DNA of 64,000 bases from Macrolepiota albuminosa (GCA_027475525.1 JAMWFC010000111.1:1-64000), one strand, 5' to 3'; numbered from the stretch's first letter, positions 44,571-56,389 are shown. Notes: a model not told the origin generated them from the sequence alone. Made by a program: numbers and translations.

Positions 44571-45720
44571 TCAGTGATCTGAGAAGACATCCACCATGAA
44601 TGGGCTCTCTTCCAGGTATGGCCTCCACACCTCAAATGCACATACAACTGACAGGAGCTCTTTGTCATGCACATTGAGAAAAACATGACTGGATGCCACT
44701 CCATCTTGCACCTTCTGCAACAAAATCATGCCCACTGCAAAGTCCAATGCATTGGTTTCCATCCAAAACTGCACATCCATATCCAGCATCATCAACACTG
44801 AGGCTGTTGCAAATGTCACCTTCAGCTCTATGAACACATCCTGCTCCACTGCCCCCCACCTCCATGCCCAGCCCTTCTTCTTCAGATCCTCCAACAGTTT
44901 CACAATTGTCACGTAATTTTCCACAAACTGGTGGTAAAAATTGCAGTTCACTGGGTCTATCTCCACACAGCCAGGTGAGATCTTCAGGCTGAGATAATCT
45001 ACCTCAGTTGTCCTGAAATGACACTTCTCTGGCTTAAAGAACAGGTCCACCTGCTTAAGACAGTGCAGGACCAAGTCATGAAACAAGTCATTGACCATGT
45101 GCTGGAACACTGCCAGTATGTTGCATAATCCAAACTGCATAATCAAGAACTTGAACATAACATGTCTAAAATAAAGTCTTCCACTCATTGCCCTCACAAA
45201 TCTGCATGTTGTAATACCTCCAATGCATGTCCAATGTTGTAAAGACCCTTGCCAATCCAGCAACTCATTTGTCAATGGAATTGGATATGCATCTGGCCAT
45301 GTAACTGCATTCAACACCAAAAAATTGACCACTAAGTTCAGACCACCATTCTTCCTCTTCATGAAGAAGACTGGGGCGCTGCAGGGTGCATGCGACTGCC
45401 ATATGTAGCCCTTAGCCAGATTTTTGTCAATGAACTCACATAATGCTCACAGTTCTGCTGGCACCAACTGGTACAATTTGACAAGTGGGGGAACGTCAGT
45501 CCATCCAACAACTTGATGCCCAAATCATACTTGGTATGCTTGGGCAGCTGCTCAGACCTCTGCTTATCAAACACATTGAGAAAATTGTGGAACTCCTCTG
45601 GCACCATCTCCTCCACCCTCCATTCCCTGCCACCACTTTTCTGTGCTGCATCCTCTGTCAACTTCTGTGCAAAACTTTGCCTCACCACTGCTCTGTCTGA
45701 TGCCAAACAAGGCCCTCCCT
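44571..45720 (-). pseudogene. Gypsy-3 reverse transcriptase with the active-site block deleted
   Basis: Starts with VPEEFHNFLNVFDKQRSEQL and passes a frameshift near 45360 into FMKKRNGGLNLVVNFLVLNA and VMFKFLIMQFGLCNILAVF. After VNDLFHDLVLHCL it jumps straight to VDLFFKPEKCHF, so the segment that normally carries YxDD is missing. RNase H follows (VLMMLDMDVQFWMETNALDF, VHDKELLSVVCAFEVWRPYL). The enzyme cannot be active. Confidence 0.88.
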
Positions 45721-45729
45721 CCTCCTCAC

Positions 45730-46660
45730 TGATGATGCCCAAAGTTTGGTCAGTAACAAATGTAAGTATAGTGTTACCAAGCCAATAGCTTGCATTGGGC
45801 ATGCTTAAGATGTTGAGAGGAGTCCTGGGCAGGTTCCAGAAATCACATCTGTTAAACTGATGAAAAGTCAGGAAGGGGGTCGGCAAGTGTCAAGTGCTAA
45901 TGTAAAAAGCACCTGTGGAAGAAGCAGTAAGTAAACATGGCAGTATGAGTGGCAAAAAAAACATGGTAAGCTTAGCAAGGTCTAAGCAATGTTAATGCCT
46001 GCTGTAGACACAAGGCACAAGGATTTTGTTGGATAGTGATAGTCTGCAACTGCCAATTACTTTGATGTTGCTGACCATAAGTGAGATTTAGACCGTAAGG
46101 GAGACTAGAGTGAGTAGGGTAGGAAACTCTGTTCTGATGATTATGCACAAGTCAGTAAGTACTTTTTATACTACATGGAGTTCACTGTTGCCAAGTAACT
46201 AATAATGCCAAAGCACAGTGAACTGAAAAATTTTATAGGATGGCTCCAACAGTTTCAGATCTCTACTGTCCATTCAACACGCTTAGTGATGCCAGGTGGC
46301 AGATCACAATGCTAAACCATCAATCCATCAACCTTCTGTCTGTCCAAGATACTAAGCAATGTCAGGTGCCAAATTGAGGTGCTAAGTGCTGTCAGATGCC
46401 AAGGTCAAATACTAAGCTGTCTGTCAGTTTTGATAAATCATCAGTCTTCTTTCTAAGCGCTGTTGTCAGTGACTGATGCCATCTGTCAGTTGTTATTCTG
46501 TCTGCCATCAGTGCTATCATTGATTGGATCAGCTTCTTGCTGTGTATGGCCATCAAATATCACCAAAATTGGTCAATTAGTGCATGCTAAGGTATCCTGA
46601 GTCAGTGCCATGTTGCCATAGCCTGCTGTTGATGCACTGATCCTGTATGGGGTCCTATTA
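45730..46660 (-). repeat. Old solo LTR of the Gypsy-1 family inside Gypsy-3
   Basis: The minus strand aligns end to end with the Gypsy-1 LTR: TAATAGGACCCCATACAGG at the start; CAATCAATGATAGCACTGAT and ACTGACAGATGGCATCAGTC within; TAGTATAAAAAGTACTTACT as the promoter; GGGCATCATCA at the end. Most differences from the young LTR are transitions at CpG sites (GCGCCGACGG has become GCACTGATGG). Flanks CCAC/TCAC may be a decayed 4-bp target duplication. Confidence 0.9.
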
Positions 46661-47521
46661 CCACACCAACCCCAACTCCCACCTCTGCTTTAAGAACACT
46701 GCCTGCTCCTCACTCAGTCCTGCAGCCTCCTCTGCACACTCAATCACCTTGTTAATGCAGGTCCTGGACACCCACACCACCTCCACCTTCTGTCCCCACT
46801 GAAAACACATAACCCATGTGCACACCCTCTGTAGCCTGTGAAACCGTTCCGCTGAAACCTTCTGGCAGACCTGGGCTGTCACTGGTGCAGCTTTCTCCAC
46901 CTTGCATGCAAACGCATGCACTGCTGATCCCTGCTGGTAGGACAGGTCTCTACTTGCTGCTGCCTGTCCTGCATGCACACAAGAGGTCCTGCAAAAGGTC
47001 GACATAAAATCAATTGATGAACATGCCCAGTTAATGATAGGGCTGTGCCAGCATAACCAGTTAACCCCCAGGATGAGATTATTGTTCCCAATATCTGCCA
47101 CATCAAACACCACCATCTCCTCATGCTCCCCCACCACCACCACCAAGTGCACCTCCATCATGATCAACCCAGACCTGACCTCCAAATTGTTGATTGTCCT
47201 CAGTCGCATTGGCCATGCTTTCTGTACCATTGGCAACTGCTGCTCATCAACAAAGCACTGGTTTACAAAGCAACAACTAGTGCCTGAGTCCACCATTGCC
47301 CTCATGTTGATCAACTGCACATTGCCTTGGACCTGCACATGCAACATCACCAGCAGCTTGAGCGCTGTGTGGTCAGACCTTGGTGTCCTTGCATGTACCA
47401 CCACCACCAGTGCCATTTCCCACCCCCTCCTACTCACACTTGCTACCCTCAGACCATGCAAAACAGTGTCATTCAACACCATAAGTACATGAGTCTGACC
47501 AGTCACCCCTGCCACGAACAC
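46661..47521 (-). pseudogene. Gypsy-3 aspartic protease region
   Basis: Open 287-codon frame. The active site is MRAMVDSGTSCCFVN (about 47280-47305), followed by the strand ADIGNNNLILGVNWLCWHSP matching the gypsy-type flap/psi-loop side. It ends at the edge of the inserted LTR. Confidence 0.85.
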
Positions 47522-47532
47522 ATGGGGCGACC

Positions 47533-48570
47533 CTACACAAAACCCAGCTTAGGTTCCTCCTCCTTCTTAGCACCCTCCATAGCTTCTTGCATGGCTGCCT
47601 TAATTGACTCCTCCCACACTGGGCACTGTGCAATGAGGTGGCCAAACTTGCCACACTTGCAGCATTTGCAAGTTGTCAACAGTGAGCCTTTTGCACAATC
47701 CACATCCATCACATTTTGGTCTGCTGATGGAGGAGGGGAGCACCGCATGAGCTGGTGGCATTGCATGAGGGGCTGGCAGTGTTGACAAGGCACCAGCATG
47801 TGCCATGCCCTTCTTCCTGGCTGCAAGGTCAGCCAACTTGCTCTCTCACCACAACAGTATGTCGCAAGCCTCCTCCACTGTCTGGAAATCTGTGTTTACT
47901 AACACTTCCATAGCCACTGTGTTCAGACCCTTCCAGAACCTGTCCTTAATATAGTTGCTTGCAGCATCCACACATCCCAACCTCCCCTTCAACTTGAAGA
48001 AGGCTGTGCAGTAGTCAGTGATTGACCTTGAGCCCTGCTGCAGTTGCCCAATGCGATTTAGCACATCCTGAGCCTGATTATGCATGCAGAATGCCGCCTT
48101 GAAATCTGCCAGCCATGCTGCCCAGTTGAACCTCTGTGGGTTGAGGTCCCAGTCCTCCGGCCCCATTGTGATGACAGCCGACCACTGACGCACAGACCCC
48201 ATCAGATATGACTGAGCCCAGACAATCTTCTGCCATTCATCCCTGAAGACCTCAAACTCCGCTGCCACCTCAACCTGCTCAGCAAACTGATCCGCAAGCT
48301 GTTTCAACTTCCCATTGTACACCTCGGGTGGGTTGATCCTTGGGGCATGCGGTAGTTGATGGACCTGTTGCTGATCCTGCTCCTGCACCACCTGCTCAAG
48401 GTGCCGGACCGCTTGCTCCAGCTGCATGATGCGGGTGAGGTGAGCCCTTCATCCTGTGCCTGCATGTGTGCCGTCAGCTGTGACTGCATAGCCTGGAAGA
48501 CCATGCTGGCGATCCTCTCGCTCATCGGGTCCGCCGCGACCACCTCTTCGTGTTCCGCCACGGTCGACAT
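47533..48570 (-). pseudogene. Gypsy-3 gag with CCHC zinc knuckle
   Basis: The presumed start is the Met at 48570 (MSTVAEHEEVVAADPMSERI), followed by a frame change near 48430 into the capsid ORF 48427-47846 (PEDWDLNPQRFNWAAWLADF, GQLQQGSRSITDYCTAFFKL). 47826-47533 contains a canonical zinc knuckle CCKCGKFGHLIAQC. It needs two frame changes to be read through. Confidence 0.85.
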
Positions 48571-48784
48571 CAATGCGCGGCAGAAAAAATTTTTTGAATC
48601 TTTGTCCAAGTGTAAGGCTTTGACCGGCGGATCGCAACGCGGCACGTCAATAGCACTAAGAACGAAAATATATTCTTGTGAGACAGTAGCGTAACCGTAT
48701 GACATACCTAAGAACGAAATGGACAAAGATGGAGACTCTACTACTAACTACGAGATTGTAAGGGTGTGGTCACGTGTATCGTAA

Positions 48785-48975
48785 CAGTACAGACATCCAA
48801 CATCAACTCGTCCATCTGCTGTTTCGCAACTTTACTATCGTCTTCTTCACTTACTGCTCATTCCTTTCTTTTATGGCATCCTGGAGCATTCGCACTTGTA
48901 ATTTATACGTCCTACACATATGACATGGCATCTAGTACATAGATACATCGACATTTCAGCGATCTATTTATCTCC
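48785..48975 (+). repeat. Copy of the SNARE-gene 3' flank
   Basis: Plus strand corresponds to the minus strand of 703-912 (see there). Similarity begins just beyond the 5' leader of Gypsy-3 and ends at about 48980. No SNARE coding sequence is present on its left, where Gypsy-3 DNA begins. Confidence 0.85.
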
Positions 48976-49479
48976 CATCAAACATGCAGGGCAATGTGAT
49001 TCCAAAGTCTGAAATTGTAAGCATGAAGCTTACAACGTTCAAAATGGTCGACCTTGATCGAAGGACGGAATCAAATTTATGCGGGGGGCGGAATCTCTCC
49101 AGCGCAAGATCGGGACAATAGGTTTCAAACCTTAATCTTCAAATCTTATAGATACAAGTATATAGAAGGGGGGTAGAAACGGTGGTCAGTAAAGCTTTTT
49201 GAAATCCTACTTTGTGCCATTCTGTCCTTGGGTTATCTCGATCTTTAGTGAAGTCGGACAAATCCTAAGGCATCCGCTTACAGAAATTCACTTGCAGAGA
49301 ATCACATAAACCTTGTTAGTAAATGGATGCGATGTTAATCTAAGTAGGGAGGTTCAAAGCTGGTGCGTAAGGTGCTCGCCGCGTAAGGCCAATGTGTTGG
49401 TGGCCATGCCATCAATATTGATGGCTGGCTTCCTCGACGTCGAGAATTGAGTGAGTCTTGGTTCTCGGTGGATGGGGTA
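48976..49479. other. No recognisable feature
   Basis: Mixed-composition spacer without a recognisable gene, RNA or repeat. It could be ancestral single-copy DNA between the SNARE flank copy and the recombinase fragment. Confidence 0.35.
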
Positions 49480-49559
49480 TTATATTTTTATGGCGCAAGT
49501 CAGAGAGTAAAGATGACCCCACCCCGAAAGACGAAAGCAACTCAGAATGAAGGAGAGGA

Positions 49560-49765
49560 ATCCCAACCCGAAGATTAAACGCCTATCGAAATATGACATG
49601 GGGGACGAAGTAACTCCACATGCATCGGAGCAATCAGTTCCAGAGTTCGCCAGTATCTCAGAAAGGCATCCGAAGTACAGCGGCTCATTGCCTTCACATA
49701 TAAGGAGGAACACCTTTGAGCATTAAAGCAGTGGTACCAGTGTGGTGCGTACAACGTCAATGTCA
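49560..49765 (-). pseudogene. Possible tyrosine-recombinase C-terminal fragment
   Basis: About 60 codons on the minus strand read NAQRCSSLYVKAMSRCTSDA and FLRYWRTLELIAPMHVELL. The pattern (G/S)RW-x-S-D-A-F-x-x-Y-x-R near the end of a protein is typical of the tyrosine recombinases of DIRS/Crypton-type transposons. Arg-Cys replaces the usual Arg-Trp, and nothing upstream is readable, so this is at most a fragment. Confidence 0.35.
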
Positions 49766-50007
49766 GTGTAGCTTCCAGGTAATGTTATATGCAACCTTGA
49801 TTGGGGACTGTTTGAATCTCTTCGCTTTGACATTCTGGATACCACGAGCATCGAGTCTGGAGAGCTACAGACTTTGGTTTCATTGTGTGGCGCATATAAC
49901 GAAGACTTTTTTTTTCTAAAGAAAAAGAAAAGATAAAATGCTAGTGCGTATCGAGAACAAATGAAAGAACAAAAGTAAAAGAAAAAAGGGAAAAGAAAAA
50001 AAAACAC

Positions 50008-51069
50008 CTACATGGACACCCGACTCTCATAATCCGGAGGCTCACCATCCCTATCCTGGTGCTCACGCTGCTGCGCCTCAAGTCCAAGCGACATCAGATT
50101 TAGACGTTGGGACACACTCTCCATCATCTCCATGTGGCGCTGCATGGCAGACTCGAAGTCCCTCAGCGACGGGGGGAGCGAGCTACTACGCCCCAATGTA
50201 CTCTGGCTTTGGCTCTGTGTTTGAATCTGGCTCGAGCTGCCATTAACAGAAGAGATTTTGTGATTGAGGAATGGACGAGGTCCTTTTCCCGGGAGGTCTA
50301 TGTCCAGAGTTAAAGACGATAAAATAAGTCTTAGCCCAAAAGGATGCTCACCACGTTGTGCTGCAAACTCCGTAATGTGAGGGTCGTCAAGGAGTGGGTT
50401 AATCGTTGGTACTGGTCCGCCTTGTTTTCGCCCACAGCGGCGTTTGACTATCATGACTGCTGTTAGGGCGATTAAGGCCACAACAATTGTACCGCCGATC
50501 ACGCCGCCGATGATAGGAGCTGATGACTTGCTGGTGGTTTCTGACGGCTGTGTTGGATCTTTGGAGCCTGTTGGAGTCAAAATAGGAGGGGTCGAATTAT
50601 CAACGGGAGATGTTAAAGATGTTAACGAATGGGCTCTAGTCATCGGCGAATTTCTGGTTTCGGGTGTGGTGTTTGCAGTTCGTCCTTGAGTTTGTGTGAA
50701 GTTGACACTACGGTTAAGTTTGGTCCTGTGACTGGCCTTGACACGATTGGTAAATTTGTCTTTGGGAGTGTGGTGACTGGGATGTGTTGAGGGTGGGGAT
50801 GGCTTTGGGAATGACGAAAATGATTCTTCTTCTTCTTTTGTTGATTGAAGAGGACTGAGAGTGGGAGTAAGGAACATTAACTGATCTTCCGTAAAGAAGG
50901 AGGGAGAAGGAGAGAAAATCACGGTCGGCATATGTGCCATCTCGTTCTGTAGAGAGAGACCCTTGAGCAAAAGACAAGCCAACCACGTTTGAGACCTTGA
51001 GAGTGACGGGGATAGAACAACAAGTAGGGCAAGACACAGAAAGTCCCTTGCATCTATATAAGCCGCCAA
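50008..51069 (-). CDS. Single-pass membrane protein with Ser/Thr-rich ectodomain
   Basis: Open for 353 codons. The start at 51069 gives a signal-peptide-like N terminus (FLCLALLVVLSPSLS), then a Ser/Thr/Pro-rich region of about 150 residues with N-glycosylation sites (NRS, NFT, NTT, NST). A transmembrane helix follows at about residues 188-208 (APIIGGVIGGTIVVALIALT) with a stop-transfer KRRCGRK, then a cytoplasmic tail with a Gln/Ser-rich stretch and a Glu/Gln/Arg helical end. A likely 54-bp intron (50351-50298; GTGAGC...CATAG) is in frame, which removes 18 residues. The layout matches fungal cell-surface sensor-type or orphan type I proteins; no ligand-binding domain is visible, so function is unknown. 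The true 5' end may include another small intron near 51000. Confidence 0.65.
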   Translation of the reverse strand: MAAYIDARDFLCLALLVVLSPSLSRSQTWLACLLLKGLSLQNEMAHMPTVIFSPSPSFFTEDQLMFLTPTLSPLQSTKEEEESFSSFPKPSPPSTHPSHHTPKDKFTNRVKASHRTKLNRSVNFTQTQGRTANTTPETRNSPMTRAHSLTSLTSPVDNSTPPILTPTGSKDPTQPSETTSKSSAPIIGGVIGGTIVVALIALTAVMIVKRRCGRKQGGPVPTINPLLDDPHITEFAAQRGEHPFGLRLILSSLTLDIDLPGKGPRPFLNHKISSVNGSSSQIQTQSQSQSTLGRSSSLPPSLRDFESAMQRHMEMMESVSQRLNLMSLGLEAQQREHQDRDGEPPDYESRVSM

Positions 51070-51109
51070 ATGATAGTCACAATGGCTACCGCAATCAAGA
51101 CATAGCTCT

Positions 51110-51700
51110 GTAGAACTTGGTGCACAAATAGCTCAAGATCGATCATGACGGTCGGATTACTCTGATAAGTTGTACCGACTTTTTGCTGCTAGGACGGGAT
51201 TGCCGTGCGCATGTGAGTGTTTGGATGAGGCGTAAAATGTCTGCATAGCTTTTGTGAGGGTAGTAGATGGAGTTAGATAGGACATAGGACGCTAGTCGTG
51301 GAGGCGTGAAGATGATGGGGTACCGGATATCTGAATTTAGAAGAAATGTTGATTAAAGAGCGTTTGTCATCAGGATGGAAGATGGAGGACAAAGTTGGGA
51401 CTGTTGGCCAGTTGAAGGAGAGTGCGACAAAAATATTCCATTGATTGATCTCACTGCGCAAAATTGGAGATTTATGAGATGTTTGGATATGTTTGGAATC
51501 CATGCATACCAGCTATATTACACCATCATTTCAGCCAGATCCCCAGTTTTCATCATTTATGCCTATTCCACAGATATTGTGCATATTATACTTGGATTCT
51601 AGCTATCTTGAGCACATGTTCTTGTAGTACGTAACCATCAGCACATGCGGTACGCATACATATGAATGTGTGACATGTCAAGTTCTCCTTTCTTGAATAT
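51110..51700. other. Upstream region of the membrane-protein gene; nothing else seen
   Basis: A tiny open frame on the minus strand just upstream (about 51147-51058; MIDLELFVHQVLQSYVLIAV) is hydrophobic and could be an upstream ORF or a missed first exon. Frames at 51273-51602 are not recognisable. Confidence 0.3.
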
Positions 51701-51774
51701 GTCTGACCACTGAATCCTGCCTTCATCGCATCTTGCCAAAAGCCCAGGACCTACTGCAGCTGGCAGTGACAATC

Positions 51775-51960
51775 TTCTGGGAGAAGACCAGCTACATGCT
51801 GGCAACCATCTATTAGATTACCACAGTACCAGCAATTGTGCTGGCATCAACTACTATATGTTGGGCTATAACCAGAAGACCAGCTATGTGCTGGCACCAA
51901 CTATGTACCTGGCTATAGGGTTATAACTATAAGACTAGCTACATGCTGGTGCTGAGTCAT
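51775..51960. repeat. Short imperfect repeats around GACCAGCTAYRTGCTGGCA
   Basis: Three imperfect copies (about 51786, 51875 and 51933), each a small palindromic CCAGC...GCTGG motif. They may be part of an old LTR lying before the gag relic at 52471. Confidence 0.4.
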
Positions 51961-52470
51961 ATTGACCACATCAACATTTTAAGCCACCAAAGACCTTTCA
52001 TGATTCATTAAGCAAGCTCACTCTCTCTGTCTCCATTTTCCTCACTATGTTATGCCACTCTTGCATGTTATTCCTCATCCTCTTCAAGACCCCCTCTTTC
52101 AGCTTGAAGTTTGATGCCTGTAAGACCTTGATCTTTCATTTAGATGTGTACTTGAACTCATCAAATTCTTGTTTTAGGGAGATGTGTTATGTTTACTGAT
52201 AATGTGCATATGTATATATTTCCATTGATCTGCCATGAAATGCAAACCTGTAGTAAGTTGCATTGGTTCAACCCAAGCTTAATTAGTTGTATGTATACAT
52301 AGTTGATGGTCTAATATATTATTACCATACCTAGGACTATGATCAAAGACTTTTATAAATGGATAATTTAGCAGGAGCAGCCAACTGCAGGGTCCAATGA
52401 GATTATAGTGAAAAAGAATCTGGTCAGAATCTAACCAGAATATAGCTGGAACCTAGTTGTGACTTGAACA

Positions 52471-53690
52471 TTGAGAATATATTCTTTTCTATGTATGACC
52501 CAGCCAGCCCCTCCAAGTGCCTCCTTGGATGCTTCTGCTTTCCAGGATAAGGCCTGGAATTGCTTGCTTGCTCTGGAGACTCAGGTGCAGACTACTCAAG
52601 CTTTCCTCACCCTCCACACTACCAAACTTGCTGGATTGCATCAGGTCACAGACATTATTGCTCTCTCTCTTCAGGCCTTTCTAGAGTGCCTTCCTCTTAC
52701 TCCCACCCTCCTTCAGCCACCTCCAGTCCGCTTGCTCTGAGGCCTTCCTTGCCCAGCATTCCCAGATGCATTCAATGGTGACTAAGCTATAGGCAAGCAA
52801 TTCCTGCAGTCATGTGTCATCTACATCCAGCTGAGTAGTGAAGCCTTCCCTTCTGACACTTTCAAAATCACCTGGGTTCTTTCCTATGTGAAGTCTGGGC
52901 AAGCTTTGACACATGCACTATGAGTTTTTTGATGCCCTAAAGGAATGCAGAGTTTTGGAGGTTGGGATCAGTTTGAAAGGGAGTTTCAAACAGAGTTCTT
53001 CCCCTTGGACCCTGTTAAGGTGGCAGCACTTACTCTTTGAGACCCTTATCAATATGGACAAGAGAAGCAGTCACTAGATGAATACATTGACTCCTTCCAA
53101 GCTTTTGCTGACAAGATGGCCTCTTTCCTTCTCATGTACTGGATTGATAGCATGGCTAAAGGATGACCAGGCAATGCACATATTTAGTCTTGGTATCAGG
53201 TTGCATATGACCAGTAGCAGCTCATGGAGCTAAGGCATGAGCTCCATCAAGAACCTATCTCTTGTTCCACCTCCCATAGATCTCTACTTGCTTGTCCTCC
53301 TATCCGACCCCACACTTTAGCCTCAGCTCAAGTATCTTTGACATGCCCTCTTCCTCCTGGAATTCCCAAAGATGTTTATGCCTCTTGACAATGTTCATCT
53401 CTTCCTCTCCTCTGCCATCACTGTGGAAAGCCTGGTCACTTCACTTGATACTACTCTCAGAGGTTGTGGGTGCACTATCTCTCAGCATTAGAGCAGGAAA
53501 AGCTCTTTCTCCAGCTCTTTGCTGCTCAAGACATTGAAGGAAACCCTTTCTCAGATGTACAGACTATAACAAAATCTTTGGATGGGTCCTTGGATCCTGT
53601 AGAGGCTGTAGCAGAACCTTCAGATAGGAGGGTTTTCAGTAGAGTGATGAATGAGCTGTATGCCGTTGCCACCTAGTGCTAATCAGTTTG
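52471..53690 (+). pseudogene. Decayed gypsy gag (separate family)
   Basis: Plus-strand relic. 52471-52740 carries the N-terminal segment (ALETQVQTTQAFLTLHTTKL). The capsid part is broken at 52840-53260 but readable (ITWVLSYVKSGQALTHA, then FKQSSSPWTLL-type segments in shifted frames). A zinc knuckle is near 53410 (LCHHCGKPGHFT), and 53464-53676 gives ALEQEKLFLQLFAAQDIEG and a Ser/Glu-rich end. It stops just before an LTR-like repeat, so no polymerase follows. Confidence 0.65.
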
Positions 53691-53807
53691 CAAGTCTATT
53701 AGTAGAATCTTCTAATATATTGCTCCCTGTTAATGATTCTCTGGCTGAAACCATAAGCACCTTCTTAGTCAAAGCCTTGGCTGAGACACCTTCTCATCCT
53801 CCTCTTC

Positions 53808-54470
53808 TGTAAGGGTGACCTCTGGAGGCTATGGCTCAGTCACACAGCTGGCAGAGGGAGATCCAAAGTGTATTAGAGTATATACTGACAATATCATAAT
53901 AACTACTCACCTAGCAGAGGGAGATCCAAAGAAAATAAGTCTAGGGATTCTCTATGCCAGGTTGGATGCTTCTGGGGCCTCTGAAGCATGGAAAACAACT
54001 GTACAGTACAACAAAACCTTAAAAACTCAAAAATTGCCTAAACAAACAAGTGCACAAATAAGGCAGAAAAACTCTAGACTTTGGAGTCAGAAAGGCAGAC
54101 TCCAGCTTATGTAGACAGTCTGGAAGCAGTACTGAAGAGCCCACACTTGTCTGAATAATAGCTGTTGTGCTGAGTCTGACAGCTGATTAATGAAACAAAA
54201 ACTTCAGTGTCTATCAAGATGATGGAGAACAACTATAATTATAATACCTAGTTAATGAAACAAACTGTATTGTATGTAATAAGTTTAACATGAATTAAGG
54301 AAGAGAAAAACTAAGAACTCACAACTTCAGTGTCCATCAAGATAATGGAGAACAACTGAGGTTGTGTGATGTGCCAATGCAAGTCTATGTTGATGATCAT
54401 GTGACCACTAAGTAGCTGACTTTTCTAGTCAGGATAACACAACTCCATCAGTGTAGAAGTGGGTACATGA
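53808..54470 (-). repeat. LTR of the copia element (3' LTR on the minus strand)
   Basis: Begins TGTAAGGGTGACC and ends GGGTACA, that is TGT...ACA on either strand. The first about 270 bp recur at 63728-64000 and the part at about 54160-54297 recurs at 61339-61470. It lies directly after the end of the copia RNase H, the expected place for the 3' LTR. Confidence 0.65.
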
Positions 54471-54585
54471 TAAAAAAAATTATAAATGAGAAAAAATACC
54501 AAGAGATTTGACAAACTTGTTGTGGAGGTCTTTAGGAAGAAACTTGGTTAAGATATCTGCCCCCATGTCCAAAGTGGATATGTAT

Positions 54586-56389
54586 CTATGAAGTTTTGAA
54601 TGATCCTGTATTCAAGTGTTCACAAATGAAATGATATCTAATCTCAATATGTTTTGATCTTGAAGTTATTGAGTCCAATATCAAGAGCACTTCAATGTCA
54701 CAAAGAATCAGAAATGGTCGTGGAATCGGCAAGTTGAGAGAAGTAAGAAGATAACAAATGGATAAGGCTTCTCGCATGGCATGAGACACATAGTGTCATG
54801 TATTTTGCTTTTATCAAAGATAAAGCAATTGTATGTTGTTTGACTAAAGACCAAGAGATGAGGCTCAAATATAGAAAGAATGCATAACTAGTAATGTTCT
54901 TCCTATTCATGGAGTCCAATGCCTACTCCATGTCAACTGCTCCAAAATCTCCTGGAAGAAGAAGTTTGGTGGGAGGATCTAGAGTTGTATGAGAGAAATT
55001 GTATTTAATAGCATAGTCTTTCATGCCAGGAAGATAACGTAAAACTCTCTTGGCTGCCAGAAGATGAGCTTGTGTTAGATTTGAATTGTACTATCCCAGA
55101 AATATTGCCATAAATGCCAGATCTGGATGTGTGCATAAGGTGAGATAGAGTATGAATTTCACAAGCCTCTGGTAATGAACTTTAATATCTTCATCTGCCA
55201 CTTCCAGAATTGCATTTGCTGGTGGGTCCAAAAAGTCATCCAATTTTCCTACTAGTAGTAATGATAAAGATGTAGCATCCATTAAATGATATGTTGCCAA
55301 TAGATCCAGAATGTATCCCTTTTGCAACAACCATAGTTTCTTCTCACCTCTATTCCTGTTAATATAAATTTCCAGATATAGAGACGTCACTCCCAAATCT
55401 TTGACTTGAAATTGTTTGTTTATTTCATTGATAATCTACTTATACAATTCCTTCAAGTTTGTAATGTTGAGGCCATCATCTGCATGGATACATACAATGA
55501 TAAATAAATTCTTTCTATCTGCCAGTTTTGAAATCAATTGGTGTGGAGATGAAAAAAAGGTGCCAAAGAATACTGCTTGATCAACTTCACATCTTGTTAA
55601 CCCAATGCCCTCCAGAACTTCTCTCAATAGGTTGTATCATTTCCTTGATGACTGTTTTAGTCCGTAAATTGCATGGAAGAGCTTATTGACTTTTTTCAGA
55701 TTACCATCTGGAAATCCTGAAATCTGTTTACAGTATAATTCATGTGTAAGCAGTGCATTGAAAAACACTGTCTTGACATCAAATAAAAATATTTTAAAAT
55801 CATTCATTGCTGCATATGCCAGGATGATCTGAATACTGGTCATTTTTGCTACTAAAGCATATGTTGATCCATAATCTTCAGGTTGCTGGCTGAATCCTTG
55901 TGCCACCAGTCTAGCCTTCTCTTTCATTCTGATAATTGTACCATCTGGATTATATTTAAATGTGTACACCCATTGAACCTCTATAGCCTTCTTTTCCTCT
56001 AGTAAAGTTGCTGGTATAAAGACTTCTTGTTCTTTCAAACTTCAAACTTCTTTCTCCATTGCTTGTCACCAAATCTTTGCATCAGATCATTTCATTGCTT
56101 CTCAAAAGTTCTTTGGAGCCTTTGTTAAATCATGATCCTGAGTATCAGTGCAAAATAGTGGAGTATCATTGCTATATGCCATGTAAGCTTTGAAGTCAAA
56201 CATGGCTGACTTTTCAAGCTCTGTTAGATCATTCACGGTTTCTGGAAATGATACTGACTTCATCAAGGAATCAATGTCTGATATTGCCAAAAGACTTTGA
56301 TGTGGTTCCACCCTTGCATGACAATCTGCTCGCAGTTTGGTGAGTTTCTCATTCCTTTTTACTATGTCCTCAAAGTATGTTCTTCCCAT
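54586..56389 (-). pseudogene. Copia RT and RNase H
   Basis: 56038-55637: VQWVYTFKYNPDGTIIRMKE, ARLVAQGFSQQPEDYGSTYA, FDVKTVFFNALLTHELY (copia RT core). 55627-55436: RCEVDQAVFFG, then the catalytic loop as VCIHADDGLNI (DD kept, Tyr/Val replaced). 55396-55091 continues the thumb and linker (VKFILYLTLCTHPDLAFM). 54919-54586: IKAKYMTLCVSCHAR and SRSKHIEIRYHFICEHLNTG, the RNase H and its end. Each piece is separated by stops or shifts. Confidence 0.9.

Larger units (their letters stand above)
43441..48600 (-). mobile_element. Decayed Ty3/gypsy element (Gypsy-3), minus strand
   Basis: From right to left: 5' leader (48770-48571), gag (48570-47533), protease (47521-46661), an inserted solo LTR (46660-45730), RT (45720-44571) and integrase (about 44500-43441), which is cut off by the TRIM. 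No 3' end is present. Frameshifts and stops occur throughout. Confidence 0.85.
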
